A stretch of DNA of 53,344 nt from Alteromonadaceae bacterium (GCA_002746115.1 NVXL01000212.1:1-53344); one strand, 5' to 3'. Counted from the first letter of the stretch, positions 31,752 through 41,146 are shown. Translations and numbers: made by a program. Notes: generated by a model not told the origin, from the letters alone.

Positions 31752-32255
31752 TCAGTTAATGATTTTCCGCAAGAAGTCCATGGCACTTAATACACCAACC
31801 AACTTGCCGTCTTTTGTCACAAATAAATTGTCGACGTTAATGTTCACGGCGATTTTACATGCATCTAGGGCAGAAACGCCAATATCAACGGATACAACTT
31901 CCGGCGTCATAATTGAATTGACCGTGCAATACTCGACAGCTTTCTCTTTTAAGTGTTTTAAATCGTTCTCACTTAAGTCGCCACCATAGGGGCCACAATA
32001 AAACTCAACTAGTCGCTTCATCTCTCTTTCAGTGTGGTTTTTAGATTCAAATTTCACCACATCAGACAAGGCCACAACACCAACTAACTCGTCGTCGGAA
32101 GCCACAACTGGAGCCGCACTAAGATTGTGTTTAACAAAAAATCCGGCCAAGCGCTTGATCGACCACCCTTCGTAAACCGTGAGTAAGTGCCGTGACATAA
32201 GATCTGAAACACGTAGATCACTAATATCTTCTAGAGCTGAGGCTGCAACAATCAT
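31752..32255 (-). CDS. CBS-domain pair protein
   Basis: A 167-residue protein consisting of two CBS motifs (about residues 17-75 and 112-165) joined by a charged linker, with no fused catalytic or transport domain. Stand-alone CBS pairs bind adenine nucleotides (AMP, ATP, S-adenosylmethionine) and act as sensors. Its specific role is unknown. A good Shine-Dalgarno (GGGAG) lies eight bases before the ATG. murJ follows immediately, so it may lead the murJ-to-ispH operon. Confidence 0.85.
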   Translation of the reverse strand: MIVAASALEDISDLRVSDLMSRHLLTVYEGWSIKRLAGFFVKHNLSAAPVVASDDELVGVVALSDVVKFESKNHTEREMKRLVEFYCGPYGGDLSENDLKHLKEKAVEYCTVNSIMTPEVVSVDIGVSALDACKIAVNINVDNLFVTKDGKLVGVLSAMDFLRKIIN

Positions 32256-32516
32256 GATATATCTCCCAGTTGACTATTAAAAGCTCGCTGATGAAGACAC
32301 ACCAAGGTATGAGCTTTTTTTATGCACTTACTATCAGTGTACAACAACTCCAAAAACACAGCGTCACAATTCGCCACTTTCTATCGTCAGTTAGCCCGAT
32401 CTCCTCCACTTCAATGACCAATTACAGGTGTTTAATAACAACCGTAGACAAACACAAGGGCTCAACAAACAACACAGCCCCAATCATAATTTTGCTAATT
32501 GACAGAGAGACGCCAA

Positions 32517-33197
32517 ATGAAAAACGCACTTCTAACTTCTTGCATCGTATTAAGCAGCACCTTAATGACTCCTTCTGTTTTCGCTGCGGAGAAACACTCT
32601 GAGGCCGCTAGAGCCACCCAAAGAGCCACCATTTTTTCGGCCTCAGCTATTGCGGGCGGTGTGGTCGGCGGACCTATAGGCTTATTTGTCGGGGCAATCG
32701 GTGGCGCTCTCATTGCTGGGAAAGGTAGAGAAGATATTGCCCCTCAAAAAGACCTGGACGCTGCGCATCAAGAAATTGCAGCACTTTCGAGCCACTTACA
32801 GCAAAAAAATCAAGCCATCGTAAAACTAGAAAGCCGCCGCTTACAAACACTGGAATTTCAAGTCATATTTACCACCGGTGAAGACCTTTTATCCAAGCGT
32901 GACACTCGGCGCATTAAGTCTTTAGCCAACTACCTCCAAGAGAACAAAGAACTAAAAGTGCGCTTAGATGGGTACGCAGATCCACGCGGAACTGACGAAT
33001 ACAACAGCGGGCTATCTCACGAAAGAGCAAAAACAGTATCGAGCGCTTTAGTTGAGCTAGGTATCGAGAAAAACCGCGTTGAAATTTTCTTCCACGGCGC
33101 CAGCGACAACGACAGCCAAGACAGCTATGCCGTGCAACGACGCGTCAATATCGAAATTTACAATTCCAACCCAACCGAAGGCTTAGTTTCTAACTAA
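32517..33197 (+). CDS. OmpA-family protein with glycine-zipper segment
   Basis: A 226-residue exported protein. It has a signal peptide (cleavage after VFA), a glycine-zipper helix (AIAGGVVGGPIGLFVGAIGGALIAG, given here by its Gly pattern at about residues 43-66), a short coiled coil, and a C-terminal OmpA-like peptidoglycan-binding domain. That domain retains the contacts Asp in GTDEYN, the NxxLSxxRA-like YNSGLSHERAKTV and the late Arg in QRRVNIEI. It probably anchors the outer membrane to the cell wall. It resembles the OmpA proteins associated with marine sortase systems (PdsO), but no sortase gene is nearby. The ATG at 32517 is preferred over an upstream TTG. Confidence 0.82.
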   Translation: MKNALLTSCIVLSSTLMTPSVFAAEKHSEAARATQRATIFSASAIAGGVVGGPIGLFVGAIGGALIAGKGREDIAPQKDLDAAHQEIAALSSHLQQKNQAIVKLESRRLQTLEFQVIFTTGEDLLSKRDTRRIKSLANYLQENKELKVRLDGYADPRGTDEYNSGLSHERAKTVSSALVELGIEKNRVEIFFHGASDNDSQDSYAVQRRVNIEIYNSNPTEGLVSN

Positions 33198-33211
33198 AAA
33201 GCAAATATGCT
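33183..33211 (+). promoter_or_regulatory. Putative promoter of the GGA-rich sRNA
   Basis: A -10 candidate TATGCT (33206-33211) lies 17 bases after a weak -35 candidate TTAGTT (33183-33188), overlapping the end of the OmpA-like gene. Transcription would begin near 33218. I see no clear GacA-type palindrome (TGTAAG-N6-CTTACA) upstream. Confidence 0.35.
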
Positions 33212-33217
33212 CACAAA

Positions 33218-33449
33218 GAATCATCACGGGGAAGCGCTAAAGGATATGGAACTAACGGAAGAGTTATTGAAAATAACGGAGTGTGTTAATACGGATCAAA
33301 TCAACAAGGATGAAAAACCAGATCAATGCTGAAGGAGAAGTTAAGGAGGAACAGGAGTAATCGGTGAGAAGCAATGGATTAAGATCAGCATAAACCTTCT
33401 CACCTCGTAGCACCCGAGACTTGACCCGACTATACGTCGGGTCTTTTTT
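33218..33449 (+). ncRNA. CsrB/RsmZ-like CsrA-sequestering sRNA (predicted)
   Basis: A stretch of about 232 bases between the OmpA-like gene and aceF contains twelve GGA triplets (starting at 33230, 33242, 33248, 33257, 33278, 33293, 33308, 33334, 33345, 33348, 33354 and 33376). Most are in A-N-GGA or AAGGA context. One, ACAAGGATGA at 33304-33313, is near-identical to the known CsrA high-affinity consensus. Helices are visible: GTTATT/AATAAC just before one GGA, and GGTGAGAAG (33363-33371) / CTTCTCACC (33396-33404) with a GGA in its loop. A strong intrinsic terminator ends it. This is the architecture of CsrB, RsmY and RsmZ RNAs, which bind and titrate CsrA/RsmA. A 28-codon reading frame inside (33246-33332) is an alternative reading. 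Confidence 0.75.
33423..33449 (+). terminator. Intrinsic terminator of the sRNA
   Basis: A perfect eight-bp GC-rich stem GACCCGAC (33423-33430) / GTCGGGTC (33436-33443), five-base loop and six T residues. A second dyad, CTTGGTTT / AAACCAAG (33457-33474), follows just before the aceF stop and may terminate either strand. Confidence 0.9.
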
Positions 33450-33477
33450 GTCACGACTTGGTTTTTAAACCAAGATT

Positions 33478-35097
33478 TTAAACCAATAATTTACGCACAT
33501 CACCCAGCACAGCGCTAAGGTAGGTTAGGAAATTACCAGCATCAGCGCCATTGATAGCACGATGATCATAAGACAGGCAAAGCGGCAACATTTGACGAGG
33601 CTGAAATGCACTTCCATCCCAGACAGGCTGAATTGACGCTTTTGAAACACCGAGAATAGCCACTTCAGGCGCATTCACAATTGGTGTGAAACCCGTACCG
33701 CCAATCGCACCTAAGCTTGAAATAGTAAAACATCCGCCTTGCATATCTCTTGGCATCAATTTTCCATCGCGCGCTTTTTTAGCAAGCGCCACAGACTCTT
33801 CTGCTAACTCATATAAGCCTTTTTTATCAACATCACGAATCACCGGAACCACTAAACCATTAGGCGTCGCAACTGCAACACCAATATTTACGTAGTTCTT
33901 TTTCACCAAATGCTCGCCATCAGAGTGCAGAGAAACATTGAAAGAACGTTCATATCTCAGTGCTGCCGCACAAGCTTTAAGCAAGAACGGCATTGGCGTT
34001 AACTTAACTCCGGCCTTCTCCGCTTCTGCCTTCATACCTTTACGGAAAGCTTCCATCTCGGTGATGTCGGCATTATCAAACTGTGTTACATGAGGAACAT
34101 TCAGCCAATTGCGGCTCATATTTGCTGCGGTGAGCTTGTGGATTTTGCTCATTTTGACGAGTTCAACCTCGCCAAATTTAGAAAAATCCACAGCAGGTAT
34201 AGCTGGGATTCCAGCGCCACCAGTGACTGCAGCTGGCGCTTGTCTCGTCATGATTTTCTTAACATGTCCCTTAAGATCATCTTTAGATACGCGACCACGA
34301 GACCCTGAAGCTTGAACCTGCTTTAAGTCCACGCCCATCTCGCGAGCTAACTTACGTGTCGAAGGCCCTGCGTAAACCTCACTTCCCGGACTCAAAATCT
34401 CTTGAGGATGAAGCTCACTACTGGTTTGTGGACGCGCTTGTTCGTCACCTGCAGGTGCCATTGTTTTCGCAGGCGTCGCAACAGGAGCTGGTGCCGCAGG
34501 TACTGGCGCAGCAGTAGCCGCTTGCGTAGAAGACAAGACCAGAATAGCGTCACCTTGTGAAACTTTATCACCTTCAGAAACCGAGATACTCAACACAGTA
34601 CCAGAAGCTGGTGCAGGTATATCCATTGAGGACTTATCACTTTCCAAGACAACTATCGAATCATCTTCAGCAATTACATCACCAACAGCAACACTGATTT
34701 CAATAACTTCAACACCTTCCGCGCCACCAATATCAGGTACGTTAACAGTGACTTCAGCGCTCACGGCTGGAGCCGCCGCTACTGGTGCTGGAGCTACTGA
34801 TTCAGGTGCCGCTGGAGCGGCTTCTGCTGCACTATTTTCTGGAGCGCTGTCGCCAACGCCCTCAGTCTCTAGCTCAACAATAACAGCGCCTTCTGATACT
34901 TTATCGCCTTCGTTAACCGTCACGGCAACTACTTTGCCGCCGATTGGTGAAGGGATATCCATAGAGGACTTTTCAGACTCTACGACAACTAAAGCGTCGT
35001 CAGCTTCAATCACGTCGCCAACAGCAACGCATATTTCAATTACATCGACATTTTCAGCCCCACCAAGATCTGGGACTTTAATCGTTTGCTTTCCCAC
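33478..35097 (-). CDS. aceF: Pyruvate dehydrogenase E2 (dihydrolipoamide acetyltransferase)
   Basis: The core of the pyruvate dehydrogenase complex; it transfers acetyl groups from lipoamide to CoA. The 539 residues show two N-terminal lipoyl domains (lipoylated K43 in ESEKSSMD, and the second in ESDKSSMD near residue 160), separated by Ala-Pro-rich flexible linkers. A peripheral E1/E3-binding domain follows (PSTRKLAREMGVDL), then the catalytic domain ending with the active-site DHRAINGADAG motif. Two lipoyl domains is one fewer than in E. coli. The start is GTG with GGGG upstream. It is 17 bases downstream of aceE. No E3 (lpd) gene is adjacent. Confidence 0.96.
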   Translation of the reverse strand: MGKQTIKVPDLGGAENVDVIEICVAVGDVIEADDALVVVESEKSSMDIPSPIGGKVVAVTVNEGDKVSEGAVIVELETEGVGDSAPENSAAEAAPAAPESVAPAPVAAAPAVSAEVTVNVPDIGGAEGVEVIEISVAVGDVIAEDDSIVVLESDKSSMDIPAPASGTVLSISVSEGDKVSQGDAILVLSSTQAATAAPVPAAPAPVATPAKTMAPAGDEQARPQTSSELHPQEILSPGSEVYAGPSTRKLAREMGVDLKQVQASGSRGRVSKDDLKGHVKKIMTRQAPAAVTGGAGIPAIPAVDFSKFGEVELVKMSKIHKLTAANMSRNWLNVPHVTQFDNADITEMEAFRKGMKAEAEKAGVKLTPMPFLLKACAAALRYERSFNVSLHSDGEHLVKKNYVNIGVAVATPNGLVVPVIRDVDKKGLYELAEESVALAKKARDGKLMPRDMQGGCFTISSLGAIGGTGFTPIVNAPEVAILGVSKASIQPVWDGSAFQPRQMLPLCLSYDHRAINGADAGNFLTYLSAVLGDVRKLLV

Positions 35098-35114
35098 GGA
35101 TTAATTCCCCTCTA

Positions 35115-37769
35115 TTAACACTTAGTCGGATCGGCTTTTTCAGGATCGATGCCGTATTTACTGATCGCATCAGCGACAACCTGAGACTCTAGGTTGCCTT
35201 GATCCGCCAAAGCTTTAAGCGCCGCAACGGTAACAAAATAACGATCAACTTCGAAGAACTTACGTAACTGAGAGCGTGTATCACTTCGGCCAAAACCATC
35301 GGTTCCAAGCACGGTGTAACTACGAGGCATATATGCTCGCAACTGCTCGGCATAACTTTTTATGTAATCAGTCGATATGATACATGGGCCGTTAGTCGAC
35401 TCTAATAGCTCAGTAATATATGGCTTGCGCGCAGTTTCGTTAGGGTGCAGCATGTTCCAACGCGTACAAGTTTGCCCTTCTCGAGCCAACTCATTCACAC
35501 TTGTCACACTCCAAATGTCAGATTCAATACCCCAGTCTTCACTCAGCAAAGTTGCTGCAGCTTCGACTTCACGAAGGATTGAGCCGGAGCCCATCAACTG
35601 AACACGCTTACTCTTAGCGGATTTTTTACCTTCTTTCAGTCGGTAAATACCTTTAATGATGGCATCTTCAACACCCGCAGGCATATCTGGATGAACATAA
35701 TCTTCGTTCATGGTCGTGACGTAGTAAAAGACATTGTCTTTTTCATCGTACATACGACGCAAACCTTCAGTAAGTATGACTGCAAGTTCATAGCTGTAGG
35801 TTGGATCATAACTAATACAATTAGGGATCGTATTCGCCATAAGATGACTGTGCCCATCCTGATGCTGCAAGCCCTCACCGTTTAGTGTGGTACGTCCAGA
35901 AGTCGCACCAATAAGGAAGCCGCGCGCCTGAATGTCGCCTGCGAGCCAAGCCAAATCACCAATACGCTGGAAACCGAACATCGAATAGTAAACATAGAAC
36001 GGAATCATCGGCATGTTGTTGGTGCTGTATGATGTTGCTGCAGCAATCCAAGCCGACATAGCGCCCGCTTCGTTAATCCCCTCTTCGAGAATTTGTCCTT
36101 TTTTGTCTTCCTTGTAGTACATGATCTGATTGTGATCATGCGGCGTATATTGTTGACCTGCCGAAGAGTAAATACCCAACTGGCGGAACATACCTTCCAT
36201 ACCAAAGGTACGTGCTTCATCTGGCACGATTGGCACGAGTTGCTTGCCAACTTGCTTATCTTTAGCCAAGGTTGAAATGTAACGCACATAAGCCATAGTG
36301 GTTGAAATTTCGCGCTTTCCGGTATTTTTCAACAAGGCCTTAAAGCTGTCTAATTTCGGTACAGCAAGTTTTTCAAAATCGTTAACACGTGAGGGTACAA
36401 AACCATCTAACGTCTCCCTGCGCTTAATCAGGTATTCCATTTCAGGCGAATCCGGTGCTGGACGGTAGTAAGGCACCGACTTTAGCTCCTCATCTGAAAG
36501 GGGGATTTGAAAGCGGTCACGGAAATAACGTAAGTCATCAAGACCTAACTTTTTCACGTTATGTGCAATATTCGCAGATTCTTGACCTGCTCCTAAGCCA
36601 TAACCTTTAACGGTCTGCGCCAAGATAACCGTTGGTTGACCAATATGATGTGTCGCCTCATGGTAAGCAGCATAAACTTTTTGTACGTCATGTCCGCCGC
36701 GTTTAAGTGCAAAGATCTCGTCATCAGACATATCTTTGACCAGCTCAAGCAGCTCCGGATACTTACCAAAGAAATGCTCGCGAGTGTATGCGCCACCATT
36801 GGCTTTGTAGTTCTGTAATTCGCCATCACAGACTTCGTCCATGCGCTTTTGCAACAAGCCGGTCGTATCGGCGGCGAGCAGGTCATCCCACTGACTACCC
36901 CAAACAACTTTAATCACGTTCCAACCAGCGCCGCGGAAAACCCCTTCAAGTTCTTGAATGATTTTACCGTTACCACGTACAGGACCATCTAGACGCTGTA
37001 AGTTACAGTTAATCACAAAAATTAGGTTATCAAGATTCTCACGACCGGCTAATGATATCGCGCCAAGCGTTTCAGGTTCGTCACACTCACCATCACCAAG
37101 GAATGCCCAGATTTTACGGTTGCCTTTCTTCGACAGCTCTCGAGCTTCCATGTATTGCATGAAGTGCGCTTGATAAATCGCCGTAATTGGACCAAGCCCC
37201 ATCGACACCGTAGGGAACTGCCAATAATCAGGCATCAACCACGGATGAGGATAAGAAGATAAACCACCGCCATCGACTTCACGACGGAAGTTATCTAGCT
37301 GAGTTTCTGTGATGCGCCCTTCTAAATAAGAACGAGAATAAATTCCCGGGGAAATATGCCCCTGAAAATAAATCAAGTCGCCTAATGCATCGCCGTCGTT
37401 ACCACGGAAGAAGTGGTTAAACCCTACGTCATATAGAGTAGCAGAAGAGGAGAATGAGGAGATATGCCCCCCCAAGCCTTCATTATTGTCGTTAGCACGA
37501 ACAACCATAGCGATTGCATTCCAACGTACCAAAGACCGAATTTTACGCTCAAGATAAGCATCCCCAGGAATACGGTTCTCGTCCTTCACCGGGATGGTAT
37601 TGGCATAAGGCGTGGTAATTGCGGATGGCAAACTCACACCTGATTTAGTGGCGATATTCGCCAGTTGCGTTAACAAGTAGGACGCGCGTTCCGATCCGTT
37701 GTGACGGATAACAGATTCAAGCGCTTCTAACCACTCTTGGGTTTCAAGAGCATCAGTTTCCTCTAGCAT
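35115..37769 (-). CDS. aceE: Pyruvate dehydrogenase E1 component (homodimeric type)
   Basis: The thiamine-diphosphate enzyme that decarboxylates pyruvate and reductively acetylates E2. The 884-residue length fits the gammaproteobacterial homodimeric E1. It contains the ThDP motif GDGECDEPE...NCNLQRLDGPVRGN and the catalytic-loop region GQESANIAHNVKKL. GGAGG precedes the ATG at a good distance. The upstream region 37770-38206 carries several dyads, including an FNR-like box. The gene pair aceE-aceF is an operon. Confidence 0.97.
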   Translation of the reverse strand: MLEETDALETQEWLEALESVIRHNGSERASYLLTQLANIATKSGVSLPSAITTPYANTIPVKDENRIPGDAYLERKIRSLVRWNAIAMVVRANDNNEGLGGHISSFSSSATLYDVGFNHFFRGNDGDALGDLIYFQGHISPGIYSRSYLEGRITETQLDNFRREVDGGGLSSYPHPWLMPDYWQFPTVSMGLGPITAIYQAHFMQYMEARELSKKGNRKIWAFLGDGECDEPETLGAISLAGRENLDNLIFVINCNLQRLDGPVRGNGKIIQELEGVFRGAGWNVIKVVWGSQWDDLLAADTTGLLQKRMDEVCDGELQNYKANGGAYTREHFFGKYPELLELVKDMSDDEIFALKRGGHDVQKVYAAYHEATHHIGQPTVILAQTVKGYGLGAGQESANIAHNVKKLGLDDLRYFRDRFQIPLSDEELKSVPYYRPAPDSPEMEYLIKRRETLDGFVPSRVNDFEKLAVPKLDSFKALLKNTGKREISTTMAYVRYISTLAKDKQVGKQLVPIVPDEARTFGMEGMFRQLGIYSSAGQQYTPHDHNQIMYYKEDKKGQILEEGINEAGAMSAWIAAATSYSTNNMPMIPFYVYYSMFGFQRIGDLAWLAGDIQARGFLIGATSGRTTLNGEGLQHQDGHSHLMANTIPNCISYDPTYSYELAVILTEGLRRMYDEKDNVFYYVTTMNEDYVHPDMPAGVEDAIIKGIYRLKEGKKSAKSKRVQLMGSGSILREVEAAATLLSEDWGIESDIWSVTSVNELAREGQTCTRWNMLHPNETARKPYITELLESTNGPCIISTDYIKSYAEQLRAYMPRSYTVLGTDGFGRSDTRSQLRKFFEVDRYFVTVAALKALADQGNLESQVVADAISKYGIDPEKADPTKC

Positions 37770-38206
37770 TTAGCCTCCTCGATTAAACTGCTCACTATGC
37801 AAGCAATGACTCAATAAAAGTGGATCGCCCCGAAAATTAAATAAAAAACGGGGTAGAAAGTGTGTGTTGACGATTTTCTCAGACTCCAAAGCGGATTGGC
37901 CTTACAGGTATGTCAAACCATTACATACAGCGGGCCGTATGGTATACCGTTGAATTACATCAATTCAATAGTCCCCTAGGCAGCCGCATGCTAATTTGGT
38001 AGTCAGTGGGTTGAGTATCTAAGCAAAAACCAGCAACAATAAAGCATACGCTTTGGCGCGGGGATTCTACACACATGACACACTTTTTTCCAGCTCAGTA
38101 CACCATGGGCGCTCAAAATACAAACAACCTTATACTCTAGAGGGATATTAAAGACCATAAATTAGATCAGAACTCGACCATTTACGAATAAATTTTAAAG
38201 ATAAAA
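37770..38206 (-). promoter_or_regulatory. aceE upstream region with dyads and an FNR/Anr-like box
   Basis: A 437-base gene-free stretch. It contains TTGAA-TTAC-ATCAA (37950-37963), nine of ten matches to the FNR/Anr consensus TTGAT-N4-ATCAA. This lies inside a larger dyad TTGAATT-acatc-AATTCAA (37950-37968). Nearby are the palindrome GGTATACC (37941-37948), a CATAC/GTATG dyad around 37925-37941, and a CCCCG/CGGGG inverted repeat (37828-37832, 37849-37853) about 60-84 bases before the aceE ATG. No PdhR-type gene or obvious PdhR operator is present. The part next to the protease gene (38000-38206) shows nothing I can name. Confidence 0.4.
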
Positions 38207-41146
38207 CTAGGGATAAACATACTGCTTCATCTCTGCTTTAAACGTTTCTAATACCCCTAAGTTTCGAGCGGTTTCACCAAAAACTTTCGCCTCATCCGTT
38301 TGTTTACTACCAACCAATATCAAGCGATTCTTCCCTGTCATTACCAAGCCCTCATACATCTGGGTCATCTGCTCTTTTGTGACCGCTTTTAGTGCAGCGA
38401 TCATGCGCTCTTCTAAATCAAACTGGTCATCGCCTTGCAGTATCGCTCCCCAGTGCTTTTTAGCGAGCTCACTCTGATTTTGAGGCCGTTCTTCCAAAGC
38501 TGAAATAACAGCTTGCTTGTTACGCTCGAAATTTTCGAAAACAACTGACTGTTGCTCACCAAAAAACGCATCAATCCGGGTATATATTTCACTCGATGAA
38601 TATGTCGGTGACTGCACCAAGGCAATCACTCCAGGCATTTTTCGCATTTGAAAATTCGTACTGAAAACGATGTAGCCCAGTTGCTGCTCTGTACGTAAAC
38701 TATTGTAGAACGGCGTTGATAGCATTTGTTTTAGCAATACCATCTGCGCCCGTTCAGCGATAGTGTCGTTGCGCCCTTGGATATAAACTAGCACGGCATT
38801 ATCGTCCCCAGGCACAGTATGGTGCTTCACATAAGTATGCTTGGTCTCACTCAAGTTAAGTACCCGCCCTGATGCCAAGTCCGCTTTTTTGCGCCCAATC
38901 AACTTAGCAAAATTCTTGAAGTACTTTTTAGCATCACCTTGTGCAATATTACCAAAGACAAAGTAATCGCCCTGAGCACCATCAAACATATGTGAAAGCT
39001 CTTGCTGATAATCCTCCAAACTAAAACGCTCAAGCGCATCAATCACGGCCTTGGGCTCCCAATAAGGGCTATATATTACCGAGGGCAACTGACTATAAAA
39101 CAACTGCGAATAGACACGATCAAAGTGCTTATTACTGTAACGGCGAATAAGGTCTTTTTTAACCTTATTAAAATACAGGGAATTCAGCTTTTTAGCCTCA
39201 CGTCGCTTTGTTTGATACTTACGAATGGCTCTCAAGGTATCTTTGGCATACAGCTCCAACTTGTCGTTATAGCCATGAAAATCCATATCAAGGCCTCTCG
39301 ACGTGGCAGTAACACTAAAAGATAAGCCGGCAATTGAAGCCTCGTAATTAGATTCATTAAAGTGCTCACGAATAACACCCTCAAATACTAATGCCGAAAT
39401 TGCCCCGTTAACGGAATCAGCTACCGAAGGCAGCTTATATCGCGCTTGCACTCGCCCTTTTGGCAAGGCATAAACATTATCATTGAGAAACCAACCTTGA
39501 CTGTGTTTATGCGTAAAAGCTGTAATAGGCTTAGCTTGCCACGCCTGTTCCGAGACTTCCTCAATAATACTAAAGTCTGCTGCAATATAAGGATTACTGC
39601 GTGGCAAAGCTAAATCGCTAGCTAGCGTTTTTTGCATCTTACGAGCCCGCTCAGCATCCTCCTTAGTACTCCCCTCAGACACTTTCGCCTCAGAGTTCAG
39701 CGAGTATGTTTTGTAGGCTGTTTTATAGAAATGACTCTCTTTATCTGTTTTTAGCTCAGGACTTTTTACAATCATTAACATGTTACTTGGTGTCAAATAG
39801 CTAAGATAGCGCCGAACCAAAGCCTCATCAAAATCACCATATATGTAGGGCGAACTTAAGACGTTTTTCGCTGGCACATCATGCAATGCACTAGCAAGAT
39901 TCATTACTTCACGAATAGAGTCCGCCTGCTCTCCATACTTAAAGCCAAACTCACCCACCTTAGCGAGCTCTGCATAACGCCAAGATTCAACCCCCTCTTT
40001 TAGCAACAGGTTAATATACTCGAATAACAAATTTTTAACGGCGTCAACATTGTCCATGCCTTCTTCGGTCAGAGAAATCGTCACCCAAAAGGCTTCGCCG
40101 CCACGCCACTGAAGGCTATCGCCAGCACGCAACCCTCTTGCCCAATTGGCCTCTTTCAACACAGACAACAAAGAGCCCTCGCCCTCATGCCCAATAAAAT
40201 GACCGATGTATTGCGTCGGTTTTTTATCCCAGTACGGCTTCGTTGATGGAATCGGGAATCCAAAGCTTAACTCTCGTAACTCTTTATTCGGCACAATATC
40301 TACGCGCGCAGGCAAGAAGCCCTCAGCAAATAATGGCGCTTTGATATCAGCTTTTACGACATTACGATTTCCTACTGCAGTGAATTTTTCAATTACCCAT
40401 GATTTAAGCTGCTCAACACTGTGATGACTTGAAACCACCAAAGTCATTTGGTTTGCACTGTAATGTTTTTGATAAAAACCGAGTAAATCTTCACGTAATG
40501 GACGAGGTTTATCCACTTTAAGCGTATCTAAATTACCAACACTAAAATTATGGACACTATGCTCTGGGTGCACCAATTCTCGTAACACATCACGCTCTCG
40601 TCGATACTCCGAAACTAAACCCGACTTATATTCCGAGTGCACCGCTTTACGCTCACGCTCTACGTATTTTTCAATAAACAGCGGCTCGATAAAAAATTGC
40701 GCAAAGCGATCAAAAGCCGGTTCAAAATGTGCAGGCTCAATGTCAAAGAAATAATTCGTATGCATCGCACTCGTGTAAGCATTATGACTTCCACCGTGAC
40801 CAGCGATAAAATCTTGGAACTCCCCGGGTGTGACATATTTTTTGGTGCCTAGAAATAACATATGCTCCAAAAAGTGCGCTAGTCCATATCGGTCATCGCT
40901 ATCGTCACCAGACCCTACGTTCACATCAAGAGAGGCCGCAGCCTTCTCTGCTCGACTATCGGATATGACCAAAACTCTCAACTGGTTAGGCAACTTGAAA
41001 TATGCCATCTCGCGCTTATCCGAGTGACTCTGCTCTATCTCTATTGCTTGGACTGAAATAGCACTTACCGTCAGAACAAAAACTAAGGGTAAGAAAAACA
41101 TAAGCATTTTGCGCATCATAGTTATATCTTTTTTATACGTTATCAT
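38207..41146 (-). CDS. Periplasmic insulinase-family (M16) zinc protease
   Basis: A 979-residue pitrilysin/protease III-like enzyme. The inverted zinc motif HFLEH is at residues 91-95, and the distal Glu ligand lies in ERKAVHSEYKSG. The remaining M16 domains form the two halves of the clam-shell. A signal peptide is apparent (MRKMLMFFLPLV...VQA), so it acts in the periplasm on peptides. Starts at 41146, 41119 or 41116 are possible. None has a strong Shine-Dalgarno, and the later two give a more normal signal peptide. The 5' end overlaps the perM 3' end by 14 bases if the first ATG is used. Confidence 0.9.
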   Translation of the reverse strand: MITYKKDITMMRKMLMFFLPLVFVLTVSAISVQAIEIEQSHSDKREMAYFKLPNQLRVLVISDSRAEKAAASLDVNVGSGDDSDDRYGLAHFLEHMLFLGTKKYVTPGEFQDFIAGHGGSHNAYTSAMHTNYFFDIEPAHFEPAFDRFAQFFIEPLFIEKYVERERKAVHSEYKSGLVSEYRRERDVLRELVHPEHSVHNFSVGNLDTLKVDKPRPLREDLLGFYQKHYSANQMTLVVSSHHSVEQLKSWVIEKFTAVGNRNVVKADIKAPLFAEGFLPARVDIVPNKELRELSFGFPIPSTKPYWDKKPTQYIGHFIGHEGEGSLLSVLKEANWARGLRAGDSLQWRGGEAFWVTISLTEEGMDNVDAVKNLLFEYINLLLKEGVESWRYAELAKVGEFGFKYGEQADSIREVMNLASALHDVPAKNVLSSPYIYGDFDEALVRRYLSYLTPSNMLMIVKSPELKTDKESHFYKTAYKTYSLNSEAKVSEGSTKEDAERARKMQKTLASDLALPRSNPYIAADFSIIEEVSEQAWQAKPITAFTHKHSQGWFLNDNVYALPKGRVQARYKLPSVADSVNGAISALVFEGVIREHFNESNYEASIAGLSFSVTATSRGLDMDFHGYNDKLELYAKDTLRAIRKYQTKRREAKKLNSLYFNKVKKDLIRRYSNKHFDRVYSQLFYSQLPSVIYSPYWEPKAVIDALERFSLEDYQQELSHMFDGAQGDYFVFGNIAQGDAKKYFKNFAKLIGRKKADLASGRVLNLSETKHTYVKHHTVPGDDNAVLVYIQGRNDTIAERAQMVLLKQMLSTPFYNSLRTEQQLGYIVFSTNFQMRKMPGVIALVQSPTYSSSEIYTRIDAFFGEQQSVVFENFERNKQAVISALEERPQNQSELAKKHWGAILQGDDQFDLEERMIAALKAVTKEQMTQMYEGLVMTGKNRLILVGSKQTDEAKVFGETARNLGVLETFKAEMKQYVYP

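Noticed and set aside
32281-32321. AAGCTC ... GAGCTT followed by a T run upstream of the OmpA-like gene, terminator-like
   Set aside because: Only a six-bp stem with a 24-base loop, and no clear upstream transcript on that strand. Too weak to list as a terminator.
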